Of a stretch of 64,000 nucleotides of DNA, positions 23,431-34,630 are shown piece by piece (positions within the stretch are counted from its first letter, which is position 1; every line of letters begins with the position of its first letter). The notes under the pieces are model-generated. The model was given only the letters and a program-made list of their open reading frames with translations, had not been told where the DNA came from and ran no database searches. The position numbers and the translations under genes are program-made. Origin of the DNA: Pseudofabraea citricarpa (taxonomy: Eukaryota; Ascomycota; Leotiomycetes; Helotiales; Dermateaceae); contig JAPWGK010000004.1 of the NCBI GenBank assembly GCA_029641185.1, positions 1,984,001-2,048,000 of the forward strand, given 5' to 3'.

Positions 23431-25500
23431 GGGGAAAGATACGAGGAGAAGCGATTAGTATGTACAATATTAGTGGTAATAGCATTGATTAGAGAAACCT
23501 CATGATGACCATTCATACCAGGTCAAGCGGCACGTGAATACTGGTAGACGTCGCTGCTCTCTCAAGTACTTTCACTAGAACACAGCTTCGTACCATACTT
23601 CTTTCTCGTTTTGAAGCTTTCCTTATTCCGTCCGATATTCGCATACATCCAATATGTCATTTTATAATGTAGGAAGAATCTCTTGCTAGATCTGTTATTT
23701 TATTTTATTTTATCGCTCAAATATAAAAGCAATGCTCCTGGCACTTAGTGCGACCGGAGATGATAGAAAAGGTAACCAAGATACTGGAACTGGGGATCGT
23801 AATTTTGAGCTCCATGCATCATAAGAACATGCAGATCGAGACGCAGAGCTATGTGGGTGGGAGTTAGGTTCAAGCTTTTCGAATTTCAGCAATTGATGAA
23901 AGGAGTGAAAAAGGCAGCTCTATCTCTAACTGACTTGGGGTAAAATATCACCGTTACTCGGGTATTATTCTTTCTTTCTGTCTTTCCACCAAGCCAACGC
24001 TCCTCGTACCATCTCACAGCATCTAAATTACTCTCTCCAACTGACACTATCTACCTGGCTACCTAATTGTGATAGTTCGTGTTCAATAGATGTCGTTATC
24101 GAATGAACCACGCCACTAAGACTTGGCTCTCGGTGTCTTTTCCTTATCACCATCCTGAACGGTCAACGTTTGAAGGCCGCCGCTGACTTGCACAAGCGAC
24201 GATAGTCTTCCGATCGTAAGCGTGTGAGCATATTCCAGAACCGGAGATCCTTCTTGGCTCTCAGCAGACTTTTATATCGATTAAGACCAAGGGAGGATGC
24301 CGAGGAAGCGTGATGGTAACGCCGAATCTTTGCTAGTCTTACCCCCCGTACCGATCATTGGACAACGATGCTGTACGAATTACGGGCTCAGGTCAGCGTT
24401 ACATCTTCCGATTCTTAAACCCAGCTGCTTTGAATTCTTGCAGTCTGCATTCGATGGCCCCACCTCCGCATCTCGTACCTTCCTGAATGAGCACACTAGC
24501 CACCGCCCGGGTCTATACACCCTCCATCCCGGGCTCGGCAACTTTGGCTCCAATCAAGCGACGGGGGGGGAATATAGAAAGGCAGGAAAGAAGGTGTGTG
24601 TGTCTGGGGGCGTGCATGCGTGAAGTAGACCCATCTAGGAATAATCGGCGATCTGGGGACGGGAAGGGCGTGAAACTGCCACGAATTTGGAATTGGGATT
24701 GGAAACTCCAGAAGTTCAAAAGCCCAAGCTCCAAACTCCAAGCTCCAAAGCTTCGCGATCAAGTCGCCAAGTGGTGATCTCGCTATCGTGAACAACAGGT
24801 GATGCTTATTGCGAGCTTGGTGCCATGGCACGGAGCTTGATTAGCAGGCGAGCATTTCTGCTGGATTACCAAGAACCGACAAGAGCTGTGCCACGAGCTT
24901 GCCACTCTACCCACTGTCCTTCCACCCTTCGTTTAAAAAATGCCAATTGTGTCTCGCCAAGATAAGATCGGCTCAGTTTCCTTATCGTTGTCATTTGATT
25001 TATCCTGGGCCGGGCTTGCTTACAACCACCCAACCAACACCAAAGTATAATTAATCCACGCATCGGATATCGCAGTTGCGGTGGTTTAAGCGACAAAAGT
25101 CGACTTTCTGCTCTGCGGTTCAGATCGAATCCAGGTGCAGGTACGTAGGGCGATATGCTGTACAAGGTCCGTAAGCATGGGAAGGTTGTCAGTTGTAAGA
25201 TATGCAGGAATTCAGCAAGTTGGTTTTGAATGGAGGACAAAGTGATCACAATTTATCCCCGTAACGTTGCAAGAAGCCGCCCGGACTTATTTGACAGCCA
25301 TTGGATAAGACTCCAGCAAGCAGGGTGCGAGGGTCGTCTTGGCTACATGACAAGGAGCACTCAGAACTTCCAGAACCTCGTTTTCTTCTGCAGCATGGAA
25401 CCTCCTCCTGCCTCTTGTAGTATGAAGGCTGTATGGGCTTAATTATTCCCTCAATGATCGACCCGGTGCACGCGGTTCTACCATACCACACGACGACCAC

Positions 25501-25507
25501 TATATAA
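25501..25507 (+). promoter_or_regulatory. TATA box of PTR2 gene
   Basis: TATATAA lies 98 bp before the ATG at 25605, a usual distance for a fungal core promoter. Confidence 0.4.
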
Positions 25508-25604
25508 GATAGGGCTGGCTGCACCTGCACTGGCAGCTCAGGTCATTCCCACCACCACGACCACTTGTCAATTGAATTGATTGTGTGTGATCGTTTTAGA
25601 CACG

Positions 25605-27838
25605 ATGGGTTAGTTTGACCTGGTTGGCTTCGATTGATTTAGTTGACATTTGAATAGTTGCCGAAAACACCACAACCGATGCCCAAATCATTCTTGGGGC
25701 GGATGCCAATCTGAACATCGATCGGAAAGGCTCTGTAGTGTCAGCCACCATAGATGCCGAAGGTCTTCCTACCACTCACCAACCTGGCTACCCGACCGAA
25801 GAGGAGAGAAGGACTCTTCGGAGAGTAGCAGGCAAGTTGCCCACCGTCGCCTACTTCATCTGCGCCGTCGAATTTGCTGAGCGTGCTTCTTACTATGGCG
25901 TGACGCCGCTCTTCTCTAACTTCGTCAATCGAAAATTGCCTGTGGGCGGGAACGGCTATGGAGCACCTCCCCGTGGAGATCAGCAAACCGCTGGAGCGTT
26001 GGGAATGGGAACAGTGAAGGCTACGGCTGTCTCTCAGTCGTTTTCCATGTTGGCTTACTCGCTGCCGCTGCTGTTCGGATGGATCGCCGATACGAAAACG
26101 GGTCGCTTCAAGCTCATCTGTTGGGGCATCGTCGTTATTGGAGTCGCTCACGTCTTGCTAATTGCCAGCGGAGCTCCCAGTCTCCTGGCAAATGGAAATG
26201 CTAAAATTCCCTTCTTTATCTCCGTGTACGTTTTGTCTATTGGATCAGGTATGTCTTTTGAAGATCGCTTTGCTCGACTACGGACTAAGTCTTGATTAGC
26301 CATGTTCAAACCGAATATTTCTCCTACCCTTCTTGACCAGATGCCACACACAGAGCTGTTCGTCCAAACGCAGAAGTCTGGCGAGCGCGTTATTGTTGAT
26401 CCTGAACATACTACGGAGAGAGTTATGTTGTGGTTTTATCTCCTGATCAATGTGTAAGTGAAATTCTGTATCATTCTATTTTCCTGTTAGACCAAGACGA
26501 TTTGAGATTGGAAAACCACATTCGTTATCCTATATACCGGAGATTCGTCTTTTGGACAAGATTCTTAGGGGTATCCGGGTGAGATACTAAACCAGTACAT
26601 GCTCGCTTGTCTCGAATCAGTCGTTTCTTTTCGTTATTACACATGCCGTGAATTGAAATGCTGACAATCATATTAGTGGCGGCTTCTGCAACGTTCCAAC
26701 TTCGTATACTGCAAAATACGTAGGATGGTACCTCTCATTCCTGCTCCCACTTATTCTCTACTTCCCTCTTCCAGCCTTGCTATGGTATCTCAAGAAGAAG
26801 CTCATCCTGTACCCACCAGGAGGGAGCGATCTGGGAAACATCATGCGTATCCTCGGAATCTGCTTCAAGCGCGGGGGCTTCAAGAGGATCGGACGGGGAG
26901 GATTCTTCGAGCCGGCCAAACCGTCCAACATTGCGAAGAGCGGCAAGCCGATAGACGTTCCATGGAACGACGCCTTCGTCGACGACGTGCGGCGCACGTT
27001 CCAAGCCACAGGCATCTTCTGCTTCTTCCCGCTGCAGTCGCTGAACGATCTGGGACTGGGCAACAGCTCGAGCGCGCTGAGCACCATGCTCACGACGAAC
27101 GGCGTCCCGAACGACGTCATCTCCAACTTCAACTCGCTCAGCATCATCGTCATGGCGCCCGTGCTGAACTACGGCCTGTACCCGTTCCTGCGAAGACGCA
27201 AGATCCACTACGGGCCCATCGCGCGCATGACAACGGGCTTCCTCATGGCCGTCTGCGCCGGCATTGGATATACGGTTATCAACTACTACGCGTATAAGCG
27301 AGGGCCTTGTGGGAAGTTCGGATCTTCCCCGTCTTGCGTCGACGAGAACGGCGTCTCCCTCGTCTCGGACATCTCTATCTGGTACACGGCAATCCCTATC
27401 GCCCTCGGCGGCACCTCTGAGCTCTTCGTCAACGTGCCCGCCTACGGAATCGCATACTCGCGCGCGCCCAAGAACATGCGCAGTCTGGTGTCGGCTCTGA
27501 ACCTGTTCAACTCGGCTATCGCTTACGCGGTAGGTCTTGCCTGTGCCGGCGTCATCAAAGATCCGTATCTCACTTGGGACTTTGGCGCTCCGGCGATCAT
27601 TGGCTTCGTCGCTGCTGTGGTCTTCTACTGGACCTTCCGTCATATCGACAAGGAGGAGTATCTCCTTACGCAGAACGGCGATTACCACCAGCATCTCCAT
27701 GACCAGAAGGTCGAGTCTGACCATGATGCTGGCTCGGCTTCGGGTGCGGGTGCAACGAATGAGATTTCGGAGAAGACCGACTTTGCTTCTGCTTCTGCGG
27801 AGCCTGCGCAGCCGAAGGATAAGGAGATTGGGATTTAG
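25605..27838 (+). CDS. PTR2-type POT-family di/tripeptide transporter, 636 aa
   Basis: Exons 25605-25608, 25658-26248, 26300-26453 and 26677-27838. The first coding exon is only ATGG; the spliced product begins MVAENTTTDAQ. This is required because no in-frame Met occurs before conserved sequence. The POT signature is clear: VAYFICAVEFAERASYYGV (TM1, with the ExxER-type motif), FSMLAYSLPLLFGWIADT (TM2-3), and AMFKPNISPTLLDQ, a PTR2 hallmark. Late blocks include GLGNSSSALSTMLTTNGVPND, GTSELFVNVPAYGIAYSRAP and a final TM bundle. The tail is hydrophilic and rich in Ser, Ala and Glu. The family carries peptides into the cell with protons at the plasma membrane. The 223-nt third intron is long for this window but contains no recognisable exon. 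Confidence 0.92.
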
Positions 27839-28481
27839 ATCTGTTTTTGACGTTATACTGTGGGATAGGAGGCTGCTAATGTGGAGGATGCATGAGGAAT
27901 GCCAGGGACGGGTAAGATAAGAAGATACTATCTCAATTTGAGAAATCTATTTGGTGTGATTGGGAGTTTTAAGTATAATCATGTACTATACCCAAAATGC
28001 CATTCACTCATTCATTCGTCCTTTCAGATTACTATAATAGGTGCATAATTGAACCCCTATCTATAAACCGATTGACGTTGTTATTCCCCTCTGTTTTCTC
28101 CATTCAAAAGTATCTATTAGGCAGCGAGTTTCGCCAAAAGCAAACTGGGAGAGTACGAGAGTACTTAGTTAACCTTGCTGATTCCGAATCTCCATCACGT
28201 ATAACTCTTTCTAGATATTCAAGAGAAGAAAAACCAGAGGCGGAAGTAAGAAAAGACAAGAAGAAAGTGGAATCAAATACGGCCCCAAGATATATATCCA
28301 CAACAGTGTAGTACAAGAACATGGAGAAGAAGAAAGCAAATCGACAATCAATCTATCCATGTTTATACCAACCAAAGAATCTACCATTTATCGTTTATCC
28401 CGCCCAAGGAATTTCATAAAACATAAGCATGATCACATCGCATATCCCCATTTTCCTGCTCTCCTACTCTAACAAGCCAAT
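27839..28481. other. Intergenic between convergent PTR2 and DUF3292 genes
   Basis: The 643-nt spacer between two stop codons holds both 3' UTRs. No gene, repeat or structured RNA recognised. Confidence 0.5.
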
Positions 28482-30635
28482 CTACTCTCCTGCACCCCCA
28501 GCACCATCTCCATCTCCCTCCCCCCTCTCCTGCAGCCCTTGCCACCTCAACCCACTAAACCCCACCACGGCATTAAACGCCTTATCCCTCTCCCTCATAT
28601 TGCCAAGGATGATTCTCCTCTCCATCTCTGAACTTGCCCCAACCACGCGAAACCTCAGCTCCAATTTCTTAATCTTGGTCATCATATTCAAGCTCGAATT
28701 CCGCTTCGTCATTTCCAGCAAGGCTGCGAATGGGAAATCAAACGACTCGGTTTTCTTGAGCGATGAGAGGAGGGACGAGGCTTGGAAACGGAGACCCGTG
28801 TTGGAGAGGATCAGCCGGCCGGGCTGGTGCTGGTACGTGCAGCCGAAAGAGATGAGGTCTTTTTTGTTGGATCTCAAGGCCGGAGGAGAGGTATGTGCGG
28901 TGTTGAAAGATTCCGCGTCGGATTCGTCGCCTTCTTCTTCGGTAGAGTCGGGAGGTTTAGTTAGGATGGCTTCGCGTGCGAGACTTGCTCGCCGTTGAAG
29001 ATAGCCAAAGGACCACTCGGCGTGTGTGGGAATATCCCAGAAGATCCATCGGATAGGGGATACGAGGAGTCGGTATTTAGGGTACAAGCTACTGATGGGC
29101 CAACAGATGAAGAAGACGAGTCCGATGATGAGCCAGAAGACCTTGAGTGAGAACTCGGCGGATGTGATAAGAGTAAGGAGGAAGACAGAGAAGAGAAGAA
29201 TTAGTGTACAGATGCTTGCGAAAGGGTTTTCAAACTGGTAGAAGCTATGGGTTTGATTGTTAGTATGGGTATGAATAAGCGAGGAGAGAACCTAAGGTAC
29301 TTGTAGCAGATCTCGAGAATGTTGGCAAAGTCTGCAACCTGCACTTGGATATATGGACCCAGCTACAAGTTGTTAGTAATTTACGAGGAATTTCAGACCA
29401 GATAATTTACATCTTCCATCAATGGCTCAAGCCAGTCGTTGTTACCATGCTTATCCATCAACTCGCCGATCTTGAAAGCTGTTGCGCCTCGATCAAGCGA
29501 TCGTTGAATACCATCGCGTAGGCTCTGGAGTGAGTTGGGATAGTAATAGTTTTTGATGACCATGTATATGACCGATCCATACTATATATCGTGAGCTTAT
29601 AATCGAGGAAAGAATAAGAAAAAGAAAAAAAAGATTTAAAGGAAGAAAAAGAAAAACTCACAGCGAAAGTCATAATGTGGGATATTTTCCAGAGGAAGAA
29701 ATAAACAAACATCCATTTCGCCGTCGAGACGGGACAATCCCATCGATAAATCCGTCGAACCTCAGAAATAAAAGTCTGAAATGGCGCCGAGACAATAATG
29801 AGTCTTTCTAGATGCCTCCGAAGGGTATCAACATCGAAAGGAAGTTGTTCAAATTCGTCAATGTACTGAGCTGTGAAATTGCGAGACACATGCAATAATT
29901 TCTAACAAGATTGTTAGTATTCGCAATTAAGACTGCCTTCGGATTACCTACACAGGCTAGCCATCTCCCCCACTGGAATTCCACAGCACCACAATCATCG
30001 AGCTCCTCGAAAATGTCATCCTCGGGAAATGGCCCTGGATCTTTGTCCACAACTCGGACTCTCTGAACATGTCTTCCCGTGATCCACGCAACTCTTATGC
30101 TCTCTCTCTTCCGCTCAAGATCGTCTATCTGTCTCTGCGCCTCGTTGATATCACCATCCCTCTTGGCAACTCCATCTTCATCGTCGCTTGCAGTTATCGA
30201 CTGTTCCACCTTGGTCAGATTATCATGAGCGTTCAAGAAATCCAAATCCGCCTGCCTCGAAAGATGCGGACGACTCTTAGCAAGTTTTCCAGCGGCCGTT
30301 CGCGTGACTTGAGCCTTGATTGATTCCTTTGGGTTGGTGATTATCTCGACGGTTCCTTGAATGAGAGAGATAGCCCGCTCCGTCTTACTCGACGTCCCTA
30401 AATTTTTCTCGTGGAGGAACTTGGCAGAATTAAATGCGGGACTCTCGTTGATCTCTTCCAGAGCTGCATCGTGAGCAGTCCTATTAGATAGATCCTCGAG
30501 ACCTCCGAGACTGAGAGCCCGTCTCGCCCTGGCTCGGAACTTCTCATTGGCTGACTGGAGCCTGGTCCGTTTCTGGAGGAGGCAGTTTTCTTTCATGTCG
30601 TCATGTTGGATAGGGAGGCCACGAGTGTGTGGCAT
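28482..30635 (-). CDS. DUF3292-like integral membrane protein with GRAM-like tail, 642 aa
   Basis: Exons 29952-30635, 29662-29901, 29411-29581, 29292-29362 and 28482-29244, all in phase. The protein starts MPHTRGLPIQHDD, then a charged, coiled-coil-prone region (about 95-190) with EAQRQIDDLERKRESIR. GAVEFQWGRWLACKLLHVSRNF follows. Membrane segments appear around WMFVYFFLWKISHIMTFA and in the long hydrophobic stretch SICTLILLFSVFLLTLITS to FFICWPISSLYPKYRLL. The C-terminus (FGCTYQHQPGRLILSNTGLRF then FDFPFAALLEMTKR) has the form of a GRAM/PH-like fold, suggesting lipid binding. I assign it to the fungal DUF3292 family from overall layout; no function is known. The start has no nearby in-frame ATG upstream. 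It is divergent from QRI7. Confidence 0.78.
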
Positions 30636-31357
30636 GCCGCCGAAATGTTCGAGACGTATCCAGATGCAGATGCTCTAGCAGCGGCCACAACCGCTCAAAC
30701 TATCTGATAACCCTCCAGGTTGAACGTAGAAGAAACCTGCCACGTGTAAGGTACCGCCAACTGTCAGGCAATGGTTGGTTTCAGAGGCAGTTGATTAAAG
30801 TTTCTGAACATAAACATGTGTAATATGGCTCGCATATGCGTTTGGCTTCAAGGAAGCTGCCGGCGACAACGGGATGATCCTGCAAGGCTCTGGGATTTAC
30901 GTCAATCACGTTGCCTTTGTTGATGAGGCAGCCACAGTTGATTTTCTTTCAATCTCCTTGATGCACTTGTAATAGATTCATGAAGGGGATCGTGGGAAAC
31001 ACATGCTTAAGCAGGCGTTGGCAAAACCAGGTTTCTGAGGATTGTGGATCCATGGCAGGAAAAGCATGTGGTATGTGGCTCTGTCTGTGGCGGACAATGA
31101 CAGAGGGAGAAAACATCATAGGCTTGTTTAGTGCAACGCATCCATCGTCTGCCGTGTCTCTAAACCAGCTGAACTTCATCAGCCACAGGCAACTGGCAAC
31201 TGGCACCTGTCATCCAATCTTTCTGCCGGGGACCACCGAGCGGACATGTCGCCGCACACCCCTAGAAACTTTATTTTTGAACCTCATCTCCATCGCGACC
31301 TAACTCCATGTTTACTTATCCCTTATACGCACCACGCAGCATCCTCCACCCAGCTTG
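30636..31357. other. Divergent promoter region between DUF3292 and QRI7 genes
   Basis: 722 nt between start codons. No open frame of note and no repeat; it presumably carries both promoters. Confidence 0.5.
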
Positions 31358-32710
31358 ATGAGGCCAATATGTCTTGTCATCAGGCGCGCGTATGCCAATC
31401 CGAGGCCATTGTGCAAGTCCTCGCACACACGAACTCTCCTTACGCTAGCCATCGAGACGTCCTGCGACGACACCAGCGTCGCGGTCCTTGAGAAGCACTC
31501 GAATAACTCGGCCACACTACATTACCATGCAAAAGTCACGTCGGACAATCGAAAATCCAAGGGGGTCGACCCTCTCGTGGCACATATATCCCATCAGAAG
31601 ACGCTGTCTGGGTTGGTGAAAGAAGCTCTTCAGCATCTCCCACTGCAACCACCAGCTGCTGCACATCTTGGGAACACTCTGCTCGTGCCAAATGAGAATG
31701 GTGCCGAGCCGAGGAAGAAACCCGATTTTGTGACGGCGACTCGCGGGCCTGGCATGCGCTCGAATCTGGTTACTGGAGTCGATACGGCGAAGGGACTGTC
31801 TGTAGCATGGCAGGTCCCTTTTCTGGGTGTCAACCACATGCAAGCCCATGCGCTGACCCCACGACTTGTTTCTGCATTAGAAGGAGAGGTCAACGATGGA
31901 TGCACTGCGGAACCCAGACCGGAATTTCCATTCCTGACTCTCCTAGTATCTGGAGGTCATACCATGCTGGTTCACTCGCGCGGCCTCTGCGACCACGAGA
32001 TCCTAGCCTCGACGACGGATAAACCGATTGGAAATGCGGTAGATCACAGTGCGCGAGACATTCTTCCGGCGGCGATCCTCAACTCTGGGAAAGACGTCAT
32101 GTATGGGAGCACGCTGGAGAAGTTCGCGTTTCCGGGAGAAGATCCCAATTACGACTACACACCCGTCATCAGCATGAAAGGGAACTTTACTCGGAGACCC
32201 GATGTTGGTTCCTTCCAATCTCTCAACGTGCCGCTGACGCAGAAGCCGACGGACATGAGCTATTCCTTCTCGGGTCTGAACAGCGAAGTAAGACGATATA
32301 TGGAGAAAGAACCGGACATGGCAGAGGACAAGCGACGCATGATGGCGCAGCAGATGATGCGCGTAGCCTTCGAGCACCTCGCATCTCGGGTCCTTCTGGC
32401 TCTGAACATGCCCGCGGTCAAGGGGGTAAAAGCCCTGGTCGTGTCGGGCGGGGTCGCCAGTAATCAGTTTCTGAAACATGTACTGAGGACGGTCCTGGAC
32501 GTCAGAGGGTATAAAGAGATGGATCTCTTGTTTCCGCCGCCCAAGTTCTGTACGGATAATGCAGCTATGATTGCCTGGACCGGAATGGAGATGTGGGAGG
32601 CTGGATGGAGGACAGAGCTGAGTGCGCTTGTAGTCAATAAGTGGTCAATCGACCCGAATGCTGAAGGTGGCATTCTTGGTCTTGATGGCTGGGTTAATAT
32701 AACCAAGTGA
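31358..32710 (+). CDS. QRI7: Mitochondrial tRNA N6-threonylcarbamoyladenosine transferase (Qri7/OSGEPL1 family), 450 aa
   Basis: Single exon. The basic N-terminus (MRPICLVIRRAYANPRP) looks like a mitochondrial targeting peptide. The Kae1/TsaD/Qri7 fold follows: TLAIETSCDDTSVAVL near residue 30, FVTATRGPGMRSNLVTG, the metal-binding HMQAH (H160 and H164), LLVSGGHTML, SYSFSGLNSEVRRY, VVSGGVASNQFL and FCTDNAAMIAWTG. Qri7 transfers threonylcarbamoyl to A37 of ANN-decoding tRNAs in mitochondria, working as a homodimer without the KEOPS partners. The 450-aa length suits the mitochondrial form, and the leader separates it from cytosolic Kae1. A GGHTML-to-PIGNAVD segment typical of Qri7 is intact, so the enzyme should be active. 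Confidence 0.95.
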   Translation: MRPICLVIRRAYANPRPLCKSSHTRTLLTLAIETSCDDTSVAVLEKHSNNSATLHYHAKVTSDNRKSKGVDPLVAHISHQKTLSGLVKEALQHLPLQPPAAAHLGNTLLVPNENGAEPRKKPDFVTATRGPGMRSNLVTGVDTAKGLSVAWQVPFLGVNHMQAHALTPRLVSALEGEVNDGCTAEPRPEFPFLTLLVSGGHTMLVHSRGLCDHEILASTTDKPIGNAVDHSARDILPAAILNSGKDVMYGSTLEKFAFPGEDPNYDYTPVISMKGNFTRRPDVGSFQSLNVPLTQKPTDMSYSFSGLNSEVRRYMEKEPDMAEDKRRMMAQQMMRVAFEHLASRVLLALNMPAVKGVKALVVSGGVASNQFLKHVLRTVLDVRGYKEMDLLFPPPKFCTDNAAMIAWTGMEMWEAGWRTELSALVVNKWSIDPNAEGGILGLDGWVNITK

Positions 32711-33075
32711 TGCTTGGATCTTGTTGACGGTTTTTTGTGAGCAGTCGTCAATGATACAGGACCCAAAAAAATCAAGCTCCTCTGGTTCCGTCCAATTCGC
32801 CTTCTCACCTTGCCAATATCCAGCTTGTGAAGCCCAATTTACTCCTGTATGGGAGTTTTGCTCTCGAACATCGCCTGGCAATATAACTCTTCCAAGATAG
32901 CCTCATATAAGCTGGCTCTCCTTGACCAAAGCCATGCAATCACCATAAAAACATCAGATCCTCAACAAGCGAAGCAACAGGGGTATCAAATTTGTGCACA
33001 ACCATTTTTCCATAACCATCTCCCTTTCCCTTTCCCTTTCCCCTTTCATTTCCTTCCTGCCCTGCCCATTTTTCT
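32711..33075. other. Intergenic between convergent QRI7 and RMT2
   Basis: 365 nt holding both 3' ends. A (CCCTTT)n-type pyrimidine run lies near 33020-33055; it is not the telomeric repeat. Confidence 0.5.
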
Positions 33076-34335
33076 CTAACCCAAGAACGTACAAATCGGC
33101 AACCGATACTCATCCAGGGTCCAATACCGTCTCCTCACGCCCTCCCACTCTCCCTGCCTCTCAGCACCCAAGTCCCCAACCGGCACATTCACCCACTCCG
33201 TCTCCAGGCCGGCCTCGAGCAGATCCATCTCGACGACTCGCGTATAGACATCATAGCAAACCCTGCGATCGGCACCGAGGCCATTGAAGAAGCCAAAGCG
33301 GCCAGCGGGATCCAGCAGCCCGACGACAAACTCAGCAAAGAACAGCTTCAGCTGCGCGTAGTCCTCGCCGAATGTATCGAAGTAGATAGCGTCGTAGACC
33401 TCACCGGCCTCGAGGAGCGACGTGCAGATATCCTGCCAGCGGCCCGCATGCACGACCGTGACGGCTGGGTCGGCGCCGATTCCGAGATCTGCCGCAGCGT
33501 CTGCCCCTGTGAGGGTTGCGAGCACGGCTGGGTGCGCTTCGATGATGTGGTGCTTGGAGGGTTTCGTGGCGGCGAAGAGTCGGTCGATGATGCCCATGCC
33601 GAAACCGATGTTGAGGATACGTTTGCCGTGTGCTGGCTGTGCTTGTTCGGACTCTGTTTCGGGAGAGGCAGCAGGGAGGGAGGGTAGCAGGAGAGCTACA
33701 CTCCGTTCCATGATCTCCGTCTCCCACCGCATCATGACCCCGTTGCCGTCTGCGTCGACCAGCTTATCCTCTGAAAAGGTCAGGTCCGAAGCGAGGTAGT
33801 CTTTCGAATTGACATCTTTCTTTTCCTTCTCTTCTTCTACCACCACGACCCCCTCCTCATTCCCGTTCCCATTCCCATCCACATCCTCTCCATTTTCTTT
33901 CTCTTCATCCTCCCCCTCCTCATCATCATCAGAACTACTCAACGCCTCGTAGCCCCCCATAAGGTTCATCAACATCTCAGCCCTCACTCCCGCTTCCACA
34001 CACATCTCATAAAGCTCCTTCAGCTCCAGCCGCCATGCCATACACCCGGGCGTTTCGTTCTCGGCCGTCGAGAGATCATTCCAGATGGCCCCGCTGAGGA
34101 ACAGCTCCCTGATCACATCTTTGGCCTTTGTTAACTCTTCGGGCGACGTCTCGCCCTCGCATGCTGCTATGCACGCGTGTAGTGGTGAATAGCCCGTCTC
34201 GGTATCTTGCACGCTCGCTGCCCCAGGTGTGCGCAGGAACGGTTTTAGCGCCGCGAGATCATGTTGAGATGCATGGAGGAGAATTGTTTGCGTCGTGATA
34301 TCTGTTTCTGGCACGGCGAAGGCGGGATCGTCCAT
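33076..34335 (-). CDS. RMT2: Protein arginine N-methyltransferase 2 (type IV, delta-N), 419 aa
   Basis: Single exon. The N-terminal third carries an ankyrin-like region (TGYSPLHACIAACEG near residue 46). It is followed by an acidic low-complexity insert (residues about 135-175, Asp/Glu/Gly/Asn). The class I methyltransferase core begins near residue 237: ILNIGFGMGIIDRLF (SAM loop), HHIIEAHPAVLA (acidic loop), YDAIYFDTFGEDY, and FGFFNGLGADRR. The ending YWTLDEYRLPICTF is characteristic. RMT2 methylates the delta nitrogen of an arginine in ribosomal protein L12 in yeast, and the family is confined to fungi and some plants. The Glu/Asp-rich insert is longer than in yeast and is probably a disordered loop. 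The start ATG at 34335 is preceded by non-coding sequence. Confidence 0.93.
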   Translation of the reverse strand: MDDPAFAVPETDITTQTILLHASQHDLAALKPFLRTPGAASVQDTETGYSPLHACIAACEGETSPEELTKAKDVIRELFLSGAIWNDLSTAENETPGCMAWRLELKELYEMCVEAGVRAEMLMNLMGGYEALSSSDDDEEGEDEEKENGEDVDGNGNGNEEGVVVVEEEKEKKDVNSKDYLASDLTFSEDKLVDADGNGVMMRWETEIMERSVALLLPSLPAASPETESEQAQPAHGKRILNIGFGMGIIDRLFAATKPSKHHIIEAHPAVLATLTGADAAADLGIGADPAVTVVHAGRWQDICTSLLEAGEVYDAIYFDTFGEDYAQLKLFFAEFVVGLLDPAGRFGFFNGLGADRRVCYDVYTRVVEMDLLEAGLETEWVNVPVGDLGAERQGEWEGVRRRYWTLDEYRLPICTFLG

Positions 34336-34630
34336 TTTGAAAAAAGGTACTTTAGAGAAGATGGAGGGGTATTCAAGCGGGGTTGTCTGGGAACTTTTTT
34401 TTTTGGTGGGATGTCTTGATTAGGCATAGAGAGGGCGGTCTGATATGTCAGAATATATGTGCATCACATGATTCTTCTGCGCTTTTTCTTTTTTTCATGA
34501 AGATCTAATTCGTCCCTGAAACCACGAGCTACCAAGATACACCAGAAGGTAGTTGGTTCCAAGTATAGTCTCCCAGCCAATTGGCTACTATCAGCTCCAT
34601 CATGGCTCATAAAACGTCAAAAGGAGTTAT

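Larger units (their letters stand above)
20790..25604. other. 4.8-kb gene desert, AT-rich in the middle
   Basis: The AT-rich stretch at about 21500-23700 has many stops in all frames. The only recognisable coding remnant is the kelch-like pseudogene at 22912-23430. The part from 24100 to 25600 is of normal composition and is probably the upstream region of the PTR2 gene; open frames there (for example around 24490-24780) contain short direct repeats and no known motif. Confidence 0.5.

Noticed and set aside
26780..27724. 314-codon minus-strand frame
   Set aside because: Exact antisense of the GC-rich PTR2 exon; its composition is that of a shadow frame.
33020..33055. CCCTTT repeats considered as telomere-like
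   Set aside because: Unit differs from TTAGGG and the run is short and internal.
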